From Cyclobacteriaceae bacterium (GTDB taxonomy: Bacteria; Bacteroidota; Bacteroidia; Cytophagales; Cyclobacteriaceae): a stretch of DNA of 59,452 nt. The stretch's first letter is position 1. Each line of letters starts with the position of its first letter. Made by a program: the position numbers and the translations under genes. The stretch lies in assembly GCA_022842845.1 (NCBI GenBank), contig JALHOT010000019.1, forward strand, positions 1 through 59,452. Direction: 5' to 3'. Below the pieces are notes generated by a model, which ran no database searches, had not been told where the DNA came from, and saw only the letters and a list, made by a program, of their open reading frames with translations. Shown in pieces: positions 16,891 through 26,700 of the stretch.

Positions 16891-18069
16891 TTACTTAAAT
16901 ACAAAGCCTAATATCAAACCAATAACGATAATAATGGGAGATGGTATTTTTGTGAAAGCCAGCAAGCAGAAAGTTCCTATGGTGAAGGAGAAATTCATAA
17001 AGGTATTATCCAATGGTTGAAAAAGTATAATCGCAGCAGAAGCCACCAGGCCAGCACTGGCCGCAGTAATACCCTCCAGTGAGGCACGAACACCTCTGTA
17101 CTTTTTCAGTGCATCCCAGAAACGTATAACAAAGAAGATCAAAAAAGTGCCGGGCAGAAAAATAGCAATGGACGAAACAAAACCTCCTAAGATCTCTCCC
17201 AGCAGGCCGTACTCTCTCATACTCAATGCGCCTATAAAAGCGCTGAAGCCAAACACAGGACCGGGCAGCGACTGCACAAAGGCATATCCGGAAAGAAACT
17301 CATCTGAGGTCAGGTACTTCTTAAACTCAACAAACTCAGTATACATTAAAGGAATGAGCACCTGCCCGCCACCAAAGATCAGGCTGCCGTTACGATAAAA
17401 GTTCTCGAAAAGGCGTACAGGCAATAGGCCTGTAATGCGACCAACTACCGCTGCCACTATTAATACCCCAGCCCACAAAATAAAATTCGACCATTCAATT
17501 TTCACCTGATCCTTCTCACGCTTTGGATGCTTCCTGTATTTCAAAGCACTAATTGCTCCGGCAATTAATAAGATGATCGGAAAAACGTAAGGTGTTTGGA
17601 AGAAATAAGAAGCAATAGCAGCCCCTAACATCAGGGCAAAACCTGTTTTTGAGTAAACCGTTTTTAAACTTATCGTATATGCGGCATAACTCACAAAACC
17701 AACAGCCATAGGTTGTATGAATCGCGTAAATTCCAGTGAAAGATTTTTCTCTTGTATGCTCGATAACAAAATACCGGCTGCTGTCATTACGATAACAGAG
17801 GGTAAAATCCATACCAGCAGCGTAAGGTAAGCCAGACTCGGTCCACCTACACGATACCCAATAGCGGTAAGGGTTTGCGTAGAGCTTGGGCCTGGCAGTA
17901 TTTGACAGAGTGAATTCAACTCCATGAGTTCGTGTTCATCTACATACTTGCGTTTATCTACTAGTATGCGTTGAAAATGAGCAAGGTGTGCGTGAGGTCC
18001 TCCAAATGTTGTGAGAGCCAGCCAAAACACATCTTTTAAAAAGATGAAGAAACGAACCCGCCTGATCAC
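16891..18069 (-). CDS. chrA: Chromate transporter ChrA
   Basis: The product of 392 residues is a long-chain CHR-family protein made of two homologous halves. The first has FGGPHAHLAHFQRILVDK and CQILPGPSSTQ; the second has FGGGQVLIPLMYTEFV and QSLPGPVFGFSAFIG. About 10-12 hydrophobic segments are visible. The family exports chromate, probably by proton or sulfate exchange. A start at 18174 would overlap the upstream oxygenase gene by about 97 bases and add residues foreign to the family; the GTG at 18069 lies 8 bases after that gene's stop and gives the normal length. The substrate is inferred from the family. Confidence 0.88.
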   Translation of the reverse strand: MIRRVRFFIFLKDVFWLALTTFGGPHAHLAHFQRILVDKRKYVDEHELMELNSLCQILPGPSSTQTLTAIGYRVGGPSLAYLTLLVWILPSVIVMTAAGILLSSIQEKNLSLEFTRFIQPMAVGFVSYAAYTISLKTVYSKTGFALMLGAAIASYFFQTPYVFPIILLIAGAISALKYRKHPKREKDQVKIEWSNFILWAGVLIVAAVVGRITGLLPVRLFENFYRNGSLIFGGGQVLIPLMYTEFVEFKKYLTSDEFLSGYAFVQSLPGPVFGFSAFIGALSMREYGLLGEILGGFVSSIAIFLPGTFLIFFVIRFWDALKKYRGVRASLEGITAASAGLVASAAIILFQPLDNTFMNFSFTIGTFCLLAFTKIPSPIIIVIGLILGFVFK

Positions 18070-18077
18070 GGTATTAC

Positions 18078-19052
18078 TTATTTCTTCTTCAAACCTATTT
18101 CTGCCAACCGCTGATCCAAAAACGCCCCCGCTGAAATATCTTCCCACAATTTTGGATGCTGCGCATCTACACAACTCGGCAATGCTGCCAGACTCATCTC
18201 ACTCCTGGGGTGCATAAAGAAAGGAATGGAGTAGCGAGGCTTATTCATTTGATCACGCGGTGGATTTACCACACGGTGAATAGTAGATTTCAACTTCTTA
18301 TTAGTAAGTCTTTCAAGCATATCGCCCACATTTACCACCAACTGCTCTGGTAAAGCCGTGATGGGAATCCACTTACCATCATTACGTAACACTTGCAATC
18401 CATCTGCACTGGCTCCCATCAGTAAAGTAATCAAATTTATATCGCCATGCTCTGCTGCGCGGACCGCATCTTCAGGCACTTCGTCTGGGTTAGTAATAGG
18501 ATAGTAATGGATAGCACGCAGTATACTATTGCCATGTTTAACTTTGGCATCAAAATAATCTTCAGGCAGCCCAAGGTAAAGCGCAATTGCCCTGAGCATA
18601 TGTACGCCTGTTTTTTCCAATCTTTTGTAAACCTCCAGGCTTATCTCCTTAAACTCAGGTATTTCTGCAGGCCAAACATTGTCGGGATATTCATTTTTGA
18701 TGGGGTCATTATCGAGCACTTCCTGACCTACGTGGTAAAATTCTTTCAAATCACCTGTATTACGACCTTTCGCATGCTCTTTGCCTTTGCCAATATAGCC
18801 GCGCTGGCCAGCTAAACCGGCAATTTCATATTGTTGTTTTACCTCATCTGAGAAGGCAAAGAATTTTTTAATAGAGGCATACAACTTGTCTGATAATTCA
18901 TCTGTCAAGTAGTGATTCTTAATGGCCACAAACCCTATGTTGTTATAGGCTGCACCCAAGTCAGCCACAAACTTTTTCTTTTTCTCAGCATCACCATCAT
19001 AAAAATCTGCTAAGTCAAGTGAAGGAATTTCAGCGTATAGGATAGGCTCCAT
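18078..19052 (-). CDS. 2-oxoglutarate/Fe(II)-dependent oxygenase (isopenicillin N synthase-like)
   Basis: The 324-residue enzyme has the N-terminal DIOX_N region (about 8-125, with GFVAIKNHYL) and the jelly-roll 2OG-Fe(II) domain (about 175-290). The iron ligands are His202 and Asp204 (EHGDINLITLL) and His259 (STIHRVV); Arg273 and Ser275 in PRYSIPFF bind the 2-oxoglutarate carboxylate. The substrate cannot be read from the sequence. The gene is immediately upstream of chrA, with 8 bases between stop and GTG, and probably forms an operon with it; a functional link is not evident. Confidence 0.9.
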   Translation of the reverse strand: MEPILYAEIPSLDLADFYDGDAEKKKKFVADLGAAYNNIGFVAIKNHYLTDELSDKLYASIKKFFAFSDEVKQQYEIAGLAGQRGYIGKGKEHAKGRNTGDLKEFYHVGQEVLDNDPIKNEYPDNVWPAEIPEFKEISLEVYKRLEKTGVHMLRAIALYLGLPEDYFDAKVKHGNSILRAIHYYPITNPDEVPEDAVRAAEHGDINLITLLMGASADGLQVLRNDGKWIPITALPEQLVVNVGDMLERLTNKKLKSTIHRVVNPPRDQMNKPRYSIPFFMHPRSEMSLAALPSCVDAQHPKLWEDISAGAFLDQRLAEIGLKKK

Positions 19053-19135
19053 ATTTGTATGATTTAACCCTGCAAGCTAAAAATTTTTAACTAATTTTAC
19101 TTGATTCCATTCATTGAACAGGCAAACCGCAGACT

Positions 19136-19870
19136 ATGAAAACAACGAGGAGAAAGTTCATTGCCAACACAGCCAAAGCAAGTTTACTAACAGCCATCGG
19201 AGCACCCTTACTCACTGAAAGCGTAATTGCTTGTGCCCCTGCTGCCAGTGCTATCAATACACCACAAGCATTTCAATTTTCACAAGATGCACTCGGTTAT
19301 GGATACGATTCGCTAGAGCCTTACATTGATGCACAAACCATGGAGATACACTACTCCAAACACCATGCTGCTTACATCAAAAATGTGAATGAAGCCATTG
19401 CGGCAGAGAAGATAGCAGCAACTTCTCCCCTTGAATTCTTTGTCAGCGTATCAAAGTATTCAAGCAAAGCCAGAAATAACGGAGGGGGTGCCTGGAATCA
19501 CAATTTCTTCTGGAGCGTTATGAAACCCTCTGCAACAGCAGTGGCCCCTGGTGGAAAATTAGGAGAGGCCATCAATGCCGGTTTTGGTTCTTTTGAAAAA
19601 TTCAAAGAACAATTTACCCAAGCTGCTATGACACGATTTGGCTCAGGCTGGGCTTGGTTGGTTTTGAAAGATTCCAAATTGCTCATCGGCTCTACGCCCA
19701 ATCAGGATAATCCCTTGATGGATGTTAGTGATTTTAAAGGCAAACCACTATTGGCCTTAGATGTGTGGGAACATGCCTACTACCTGAAGTATCAGAATAA
19801 AAGAAATGAATATGTGAGCAACTGGTGGAGTGTGGTCAATTGGGAAGAAGTAAGCAAACACCTTGCATAA
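19136..19870 (+). CDS. Superoxide dismutase (Mn/Fe type) with Tat lipoprotein signal
   Basis: The 244-residue product begins with a twin-arginine signal (TTRRKFIANTAK) and a possible lipobox, VIAC with Cys33. The rest is a complete Fe/Mn superoxide dismutase converting superoxide to oxygen and hydrogen peroxide. Metal ligands are His72 (MEIHYSKHH), His122 (AWNHNFFW), Asp209 and His213 (DVWEHAYYL). Gln190 in STPNQDNPLM occupies the position where Mn enzymes keep their Gln, so manganese or either metal is likely. Export already folded by Tat fits a metalloprotein; tatA lies at 10154. Anchoring in a membrane as a lipoprotein is inferred from the lipobox only. Confidence 0.93.
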   Translation: MKTTRRKFIANTAKASLLTAIGAPLLTESVIACAPAASAINTPQAFQFSQDALGYGYDSLEPYIDAQTMEIHYSKHHAAYIKNVNEAIAAEKIAATSPLEFFVSVSKYSSKARNNGGGAWNHNFFWSVMKPSATAVAPGGKLGEAINAGFGSFEKFKEQFTQAAMTRFGSGWAWLVLKDSKLLIGSTPNQDNPLMDVSDFKGKPLLALDVWEHAYYLKYQNKRNEYVSNWWSVVNWEEVSKHLA

Positions 19871-19913
19871 CTTTGGCAACATTTTTTATATTAGTACATA
19901 ATTTATTAACACT

Positions 19914-20018
19914 ATGGCAAAAGGAGAAGACAAACGCAAAGAGGCTAAAAAAGAGCCTAAGAAGTCGTTGAAAGAAAAAAGAGCTGAGAAGAAAGCTAAG
20001 AAAGCAAGCAAGAGCTAA
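19914..20018 (+). CDS. Small lysine-rich protein, 34 residues, unknown
   Basis: An ATG at 19914 opens a 34-codon frame ending TAA, with a product starting MAKGEDKRKEAKKEP and ending KKASKS. More than a third of the residues are lysine, the rest mainly Glu, Ala and Ser, giving a highly charged, probably helical or disordered peptide. An isolated frame of this composition followed by a clean terminator suggests a real short gene, possibly nucleic-acid binding. I do not recognise a named family. The gap from 19871 to 20114 holds only this gene and its terminator. Confidence 0.6.
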   Translation: MAKGEDKRKEAKKEPKKSLKEKRAEKKAKKASKS

Positions 20019-20036
20019 TTTTTTCTTACGCTGAAC

Positions 20037-20069
20037 AAAAGTCTGTACTTCTTACAGTACAGACTTTTT
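20037..20069 (+). terminator. Intrinsic terminator after the small lysine-rich gene
   Basis: AAAAGTCTGTACT pairs with AGTACAGACTTTTT around TCTTAC, followed by more T. It ends about 45 bases before ruvA. The A-run at its 5' side makes it able to work on both strands. Confidence 0.9.
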
Positions 20070-20114
20070 ATTTTTTAATCTGTCGTTTGCTCACTTACTT
20101 AAAGTGTTGTTCCC

Positions 20115-20705
20115 ATGATTGCATTTCTTAAAGGCCGTCTTGCCCACAAAGAACCCTCCTATGTTATTATCGATGTAAATGGTGTCGGTTACTTGGTCAA
20201 TATCTCCTTGCAAACGGCTTCCGCTCTTAAAGATCAGGAAAATGTATTCCTACATACACACCTCAGCATCAGGGAAGATGCCCATGTGCTATTTGGTTTT
20301 GGAACAGAGGCTGAGAAAAAACTATTCCTCCACCTCATATCGGTTAATGGTGTTGGCCCAAGCACGGCCATCGTTATGCTTTCGTATATGGAAGTTGAGG
20401 AATTAAAAACGGCCATTGCACGGGAAGATTTAGCCACTTTGCAAAAGGTAAAAGGTATTGGTGGAAAAACAGCTCAACGCCTCATCGTTGAATTAAAAGA
20501 CAAATTAAAACGTGAAGTTCCAGAGGAAAGTAGCACATCACCCTTTGGCCTGCACAATACCATGAAACAACAGGCGTTATCAGCCTTGGTTACGCTTGGC
20601 ATACCTAAACCGGCAGCAGAGAAAAGTGTGGATGCCATCCTGAAAAAATCAGGAAATAGCCTTACTTTGGAAGATTTGGTTAAACAGGCTTTGAAAAACG
20701 CTTAA
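20115..20705 (+). CDS. ruvA: Holliday junction branch migration protein RuvA
   Basis: The 196-residue protein shows the three RuvA domains: an OB fold (1-63, MIAFLKGRLAHKEPSYVIID), a tandem helix-hairpin-helix region (about 70-140, with SVNGVGPSTAI and KVKGIGGKTAQRLIVELKD), and a C-terminal RuvB-binding three-helix domain (about 150-196). RuvA binds the four-way DNA junction and loads the RuvB motor. ruvB is elsewhere. It lies four bases upstream of sprA, an arrangement I believe recurs in Bacteroidota. Confidence 0.96.
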   Translation: MIAFLKGRLAHKEPSYVIIDVNGVGYLVNISLQTASALKDQENVFLHTHLSIREDAHVLFGFGTEAEKKLFLHLISVNGVGPSTAIVMLSYMEVEELKTAIAREDLATLQKVKGIGGKTAQRLIVELKDKLKREVPEESSTSPFGLHNTMKQQALSALVTLGIPKPAAEKSVDAILKKSGNSLTLEDLVKQALKNA

Positions 20706-20709
20706 ACGT

Positions 20710-23700
20710 TTGTCGTTCACGATTCGCACTACTTATTTCATATACTCGGCCACCCTTTTGTTAATGTTTGGCCAGTCATTTAATGCGCGTGCGCAACGCA
20801 TACGGCAAGATACTACGCGCTCCAAACGCCAACCCATTTTCAGGTTTTCAGACCGCTATGGAGACCCTTTTTCTAGTCCGGCCAACGAGTCCCCCTTATT
20901 TCTAAAAGACCCTTCACTCAAGTCCATTGATGTGGAGATTGACACCGGGCTCAACTATACCATCTACGAAAAGATTGGAACCATAAATTACCGGCCTATC
21001 ACTACGATGAGCTTCAAGGAATTTAAACGCTTCCAGGAACAGCAACAACTTAAAAATTATTGGAAGTCGCAAAGTAAAGCAGCCAGTGGTGAGAGTGAGG
21101 TAGCTGGTAAAGGGTTCGTCCCTAAACTGTACGTAAGCCCTGTGCTCGATAGACTCTTTGGAAGCAGTTATGTTGAATTAATACCTCGCGGCTTTGTGAC
21201 GCTTGATTTTGGTGGAGAATTTCAAAAAATTAATAACCCGGCCATCCCTATCCGGCAGCAACGTAATGGCGGATTTGTATTTGATCAACAAATCAGCATG
21301 AACGTTACTGGTAAGGTGGGTGAGAAACTTGCCGTTACCGCCAATTTCGATAACCAAAACTCATTCGACTTCCAGAATAATTTTAAAGTAGAGTACACAG
21401 GTTATAAAGAAGATATTCTCAAGAAGTTGGAGCTTGGCAATGTGAGTCTGCCCTTGAACAACACCCTGATACAGGGGGCTCAAAATCTTTTTGGTATAAA
21501 AGCACAAATGCAATTTGGCAAACTTACTGCCACCACAGTCGCCTCCACTCAAAGAGGCAAAGTATCTTCTATTGATATTCCTGGTGGAAGCAATGGGCAA
21601 GGCCGCCCCTTTCAATTAATAGCTTCTGGTTATGACGAGAACAGACACTTTTTCTTAGGCCATTTCTTCCGAGATAATTACACACGCTGGCTGGCCACCC
21701 CACCAAATATTATCTCTGGTGTAAACATTACGCGTATTGAAGTATATGTTTTAAACAGAAATAATGACACCCAAACCCAACGCAATGTTATTGGTTTGAT
21801 GGATTTGGCAGAAGGAAGAAGAATTTATAATTCAGCTGTTAGCACCAACAACAGCACCTCACCCAATTCTAATGATGCCAACAATTTATTCGCACAAGTA
21901 CTTGGTATACCTTCACGTAATTCAGATGAAATTGCCAATACCCTGGACAACCTTTTTTCGGTTAACAAGCCTACTGGTTATAACAGCAATGGACTTGACT
22001 ACGAAAAAATGAATGTGGCCAGAAAGTTGGCCCCCACAGAATTTACCTTCCACCCTCAACTAGGCTACATCAGCTTAACCCGTAGGTTGCAAAACGATGA
22101 GGCTCTGGCCGTAGCCTATGAGTACAGCTATAATGGTGTCGTTTATAAAGTAGGAGAGTTATCGGAAGATTACTCGAATCTAAAAGATGATGAATCGATT
22201 TTCCTAAAATTACTTCGCCCGCGAAAAATTGCTATCCGCGATGGGCAGAACCGTATTATTCCTACCTGGGAATTAATGATGCGGAATATTTATTCGCTGA
22301 ATGTTAACCAGCTGAGCAGAGAAGGTTTTGAACTACGCGCCATTTACAGAGATGACCGCACCGGTATTGACAACCCACAATTACAAGAAGGCTCTCGCGT
22401 ACGCAACCGCCAGCTCATCGAAATTTTAGGACTTGACCGATTAAACCCTTCCGGTGATCCGCAACGCGATGGTAATTTTGATTATGTTGAGAATCTTACG
22501 ATCGTATCTAAAGAAGGCTTAATCATTTTTCCATACCTGGAGCCATTCAGTCAGGCTCTGCGCGATGCCTTTAAAGGCGAGAATAACGAAGACTTTCTAA
22601 TTGCTAAATATGCTTTCGATACGCTTTACCGAACTACCAAAGCGGAAGCAGAACTCATTACTACGAAGAATAAATTCTTTTTAGTGGGGCGTTATAATGC
22701 AGGGTCTGCTCAAGAAATTATGATCCCCGGATTTGGTGTTTCTCAAGGTTCAGTACGCGTCTATGCAGGAGGAATGCCCCTGCAAGAAGGCATCGACTAT
22801 CAAGTGGATTACACTTTCGGACGAGTTACCATACTCAATGCATCTATTCTTAACTCAGGAAAAAACATCAGTGTTCAGTACGAACAAAACGATCCCTTCT
22901 CCTTCCAAACCAGAACGCTGGTGGGTACAAGATTAGACTATCGATTAAGCGAAGATGTTAACATCGGTGGCACCTTGCTTTATTACAACGAAAGACAACA
23001 GCTAACCCGTAACCAGATAGGCACAGAGCCAGCGCGCAATGTTCAATATGGACTTGACCTTAGCATGCGCAAGAACAGCCGCATGCTTACTAAAATGGTT
23101 GATGCCTTACCCATCATACAAACCAAAGAACAATCCTCTTTTACTTTCACAGGTGAGTTCGCGCAACTTCTGCCCGGAACTTCCAACAGAACTGATGGTG
23201 AAGGCGCCAGTTACATCGATGATTTTGAAAACTCCGCTACGCCCTACACACTTATGAGTCCTTTAGGCTGGAGGCTTGCCGCAACCCCTGAAACATTTGA
23301 ATCTGAATACGACCCAAGTGCAGGAGCCACCGATGACATCAGGGCTGGATTTAAACGTGCCAAGTTAGCCTGGTACCAAATCGATAATCAGTTCTACAGA
23401 AACGTGGGCAGGTTTAAGCCAGAAAATATTACCGATAAGGATTTACAAAATCATTACATACGTTCCGTAGGGCCAAATGAAATCTTTGCAGGCTTTCAGG
23501 CACAGCAAGGCAATTTCTTTGAACAGATTTTCGACTTAGCTTACTACCCACAAGAACGAGGCCCCTACAATTACAATCCAGACCTTACCAATGAAGGCCT
23601 GTTGCGCAATCCGAAAAGCAACTGGGCCGGTATTACCACTGCCTTCAGAACTGAAGTGGATTTTGATAAAGCCAATATAGAATATATAGAAATGTGGATG

Positions 23701-26700
23701 CTCGATCCATTCATCAAAACTGACAATGGAAGAGTGATTGACGGCCGCCTCAATAAATTCAACGAGACTGGCGGAAAGTTGATTCTACAACTAGGCAGTA
23801 TCTCGGAAGATGTACAACGCGATGGCAAGCATGCCTTTGAACAGGGATTGCCAGCCAATGGTGTAGAGAGTGGAGAGGCCTCTAAAAATAACTGGGGCTA
23901 TGTTACCTCCAAGCAATTTGTTGTGAACGCCTTTGATAACGAACCCGCTTCGCGTACCAATCAGGATGTTGGTTGGGATGGTTCCCCCAACACAGTGGAG
24001 CGCTCCGTATTTGCTGATTCATATATCAATCAGTTGCCGAGCTCTCTTAATCCTGATGTGCGTACAAAGATTGAACAAGATCCATCCGCTGACGACTTTA
24101 AGTATTTTCTGGGCAACGATTATGACAATGCCAATGCTAAACTTTTTGAACGTTATAAAAACTTCAACGGTCTTGATGGCAACTCCCCTATCATCACAGG
24201 CAATGATGCCGTAACACCATCAAGCACAAACCTGCCGGATAACGAAGACTTAAATGCCGATAACACCCTTAACGAACTTGAGGAATATTATCAATACACC
24301 CTCGATCTACGCCCCGGCCAACTTGATATTGGCAGAGGTTATATTGTCGATAAAATTACAAGGTTAGCAACCGGCACAGGCAATGAAGATGAACTTGTTA
24401 CCTGGTATCTTTTTCGCATACCGGTACGCCAACCTGAAAGCAAATATGGTGAGATCAGCGGGTTTAAATCCATACGTTACGCACGTTTAATCCTTACCGA
24501 TTTTGAAGAGCCTGTTGTCTTGCGCATGGCTAAATTCCGCATGGTCGGCAGCCGCTGGAGACGTTATGAAGCTTCTTTGCTTGAAGGTGGTTTAGTGGAA
24601 ACACCCGAACCTGCTGTAGAAGACTTTACTGTATCTACAGTAAACATCGAAGAGAACTCTGCTGGTGACGATAAGAAATCACCCTATGTAGTGCCACCAG
24701 GTGTTATTCGTGATCGCGATATCACCTCACCCATTAACCGTCAGTTAAATGAGCAGTCTATACAAATGTGTATGGATGAATTGAAGGATTCTGATGCCCG
24801 TGCAATCTATAAAAATGTGGAAATGGACTTTTTCAATTATGGAAGAGTAAAAATGTTTATCCATGCCAATAGTAACGCAACTGATGGAGAGCTTTATGCT
24901 TTCCTGCGCTTGGGCAATGACCCGGATCAAAACTATTATGAGATCGCGATACCGCTTAAAATCAGCAATCCGCTGGATCGTGATCCTCGAGGTGTATGGC
25001 CGGAAGAAAACGAAATTGACATTGCCCTTGACGAACTCTATGCGCTCAAAGTAGAACGAGACAGAAATAATTTTTCGCTCTCTCAATCCTATCCACTCAA
25101 TGGACCTAAGCAGGTTGGCAAACATCTTATCCGCATCTTTGGTCGTCCCGATCTGGCAGGCGTCCGATCCATCCTCATAGGTGTTCGCAACCCGCAGACA
25201 GTAGACCAACGGAGCTACCAAATTTGTTTGTGGGCCAACGAACTTCGACTTAGTGATTTCAACCGACAAGCAGGTTATGCTTTAAACACAGCCCTTACTG
25301 CTAAGCTCGCAGATTTTGCTACTGTTAGCGGAACATTGCGCTACAATACTTTTGGCTTTGGAAGTATTAGCTCCAAAATAAGTGAACGTGCACGCGAAGA
25401 GCGTACCGCCTACGACCTTACCGCTACCGTTAATGCTGATAAACTTTTACCAGGCAATCACGGAATAAAAATCCCCATGCTAGTGAGTTACCAGAACACC
25501 ACTATTAAGCCCCAGTACGATCCGGCCAACCCAGACTTAAAAATACAAGCGGCCCTGGCTTCTTACGAAACAGAAGCAGAGCGTGATGCCTACCTGAACA
25601 CCATCAGAGATGTAGAAGAACGAAGAGGCTTAAACTTTACCAATGTTCGAAAAACAAAAGTGAAGAAAGATGCCAAATCGCATATTTATGATATTGAAAA
25701 CTTCTCTTTTAGCTATGCTTATGCAGAGGCCTCCAGAAAAAGTTTTACGCTCAAAGAAAGTACTCAGCGCATGTATAAGGGAGGAGTAGCCTATACTTTC
25801 TCTCCTAAGGCAACTGGTATAGAGCCCTTTAAGAATGCTAAGGCCTTGTCATCTCCCTACCTTAAACTTATTAAAGATTTTAATTTCAGTCTCTTACCTT
25901 CTAGTTTAAGTTTCAGAGCCGACCTGGATAGATCCTTCAGTAAAATCATTTATAGGAATGATGGCTTTGAATCATCACCCAACTACCTGAAGTATTTCAC
26001 CTTTAACCGCGCCTACAACATGCGTTGGAACTTAAGTAAGGGTTTAAGCCTCGATTATAGCGCCCGAGCCAATGCTATTATCGATGAATTCGACACCGAC
26101 CCAACCGGTGGCTACTCACAGGTATTAGATAGAGAAGTAACTGCTCAGGAATACCGTGACTCTGTAACGACCAATCTTAAAAAACTTGGTCGAATGAAAA
26201 ACTTTGATCAAAGTATTACTGCCAATTATGTTTTACCCCTAGACAAACTACCATTTACAGACTGGCTTGGTGCAGAATATAGACACAGCGTTAACTACAG
26301 TTGGCGGGCGGGCCCTATCAACAAACCAGATGCTTTGGTGCGCCCTGGTGAGCAAGACATTGCCGACAGTCTTGACTTTAAAAACACTTTACAGAATAGT
26401 CGCGAACAACAGTTAAGTGGTAAAGTAGATCTTGTGAAACTTTACAACAAAGTTGCTTTCTTAAAAAGATTAAATACACCACCACCGGCCAAGCCTAAGA
26501 ATGCACAAGCGAAAGCAAAACCAGATCCGGCAGATACCTTGCCTAAACCCTCCAAGTTGTTGACAGGTATTGCCCGAACCTTGATGTCGGTGAGATCGAT
26601 TAACGGAACTTATACTCAGAACGAAGGCACCATATTGCCCGGCTTCGCCAACAGCCCTAAATTTTTTGGCATGGACGAGGCCTTTAAATCACCGGGCTGG

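Noticed and set aside
18070-18174. Upstream part of the long chrA frame
   Set aside because: It overlaps the oxygenase gene and lacks family similarity; the GTG at 18069 gives the normal length.
24745-25269. 174-codon open frame on the minus strand within sprA
   Set aside because: It is antisense to a full-length, well-matched gene and its product shows no family features.
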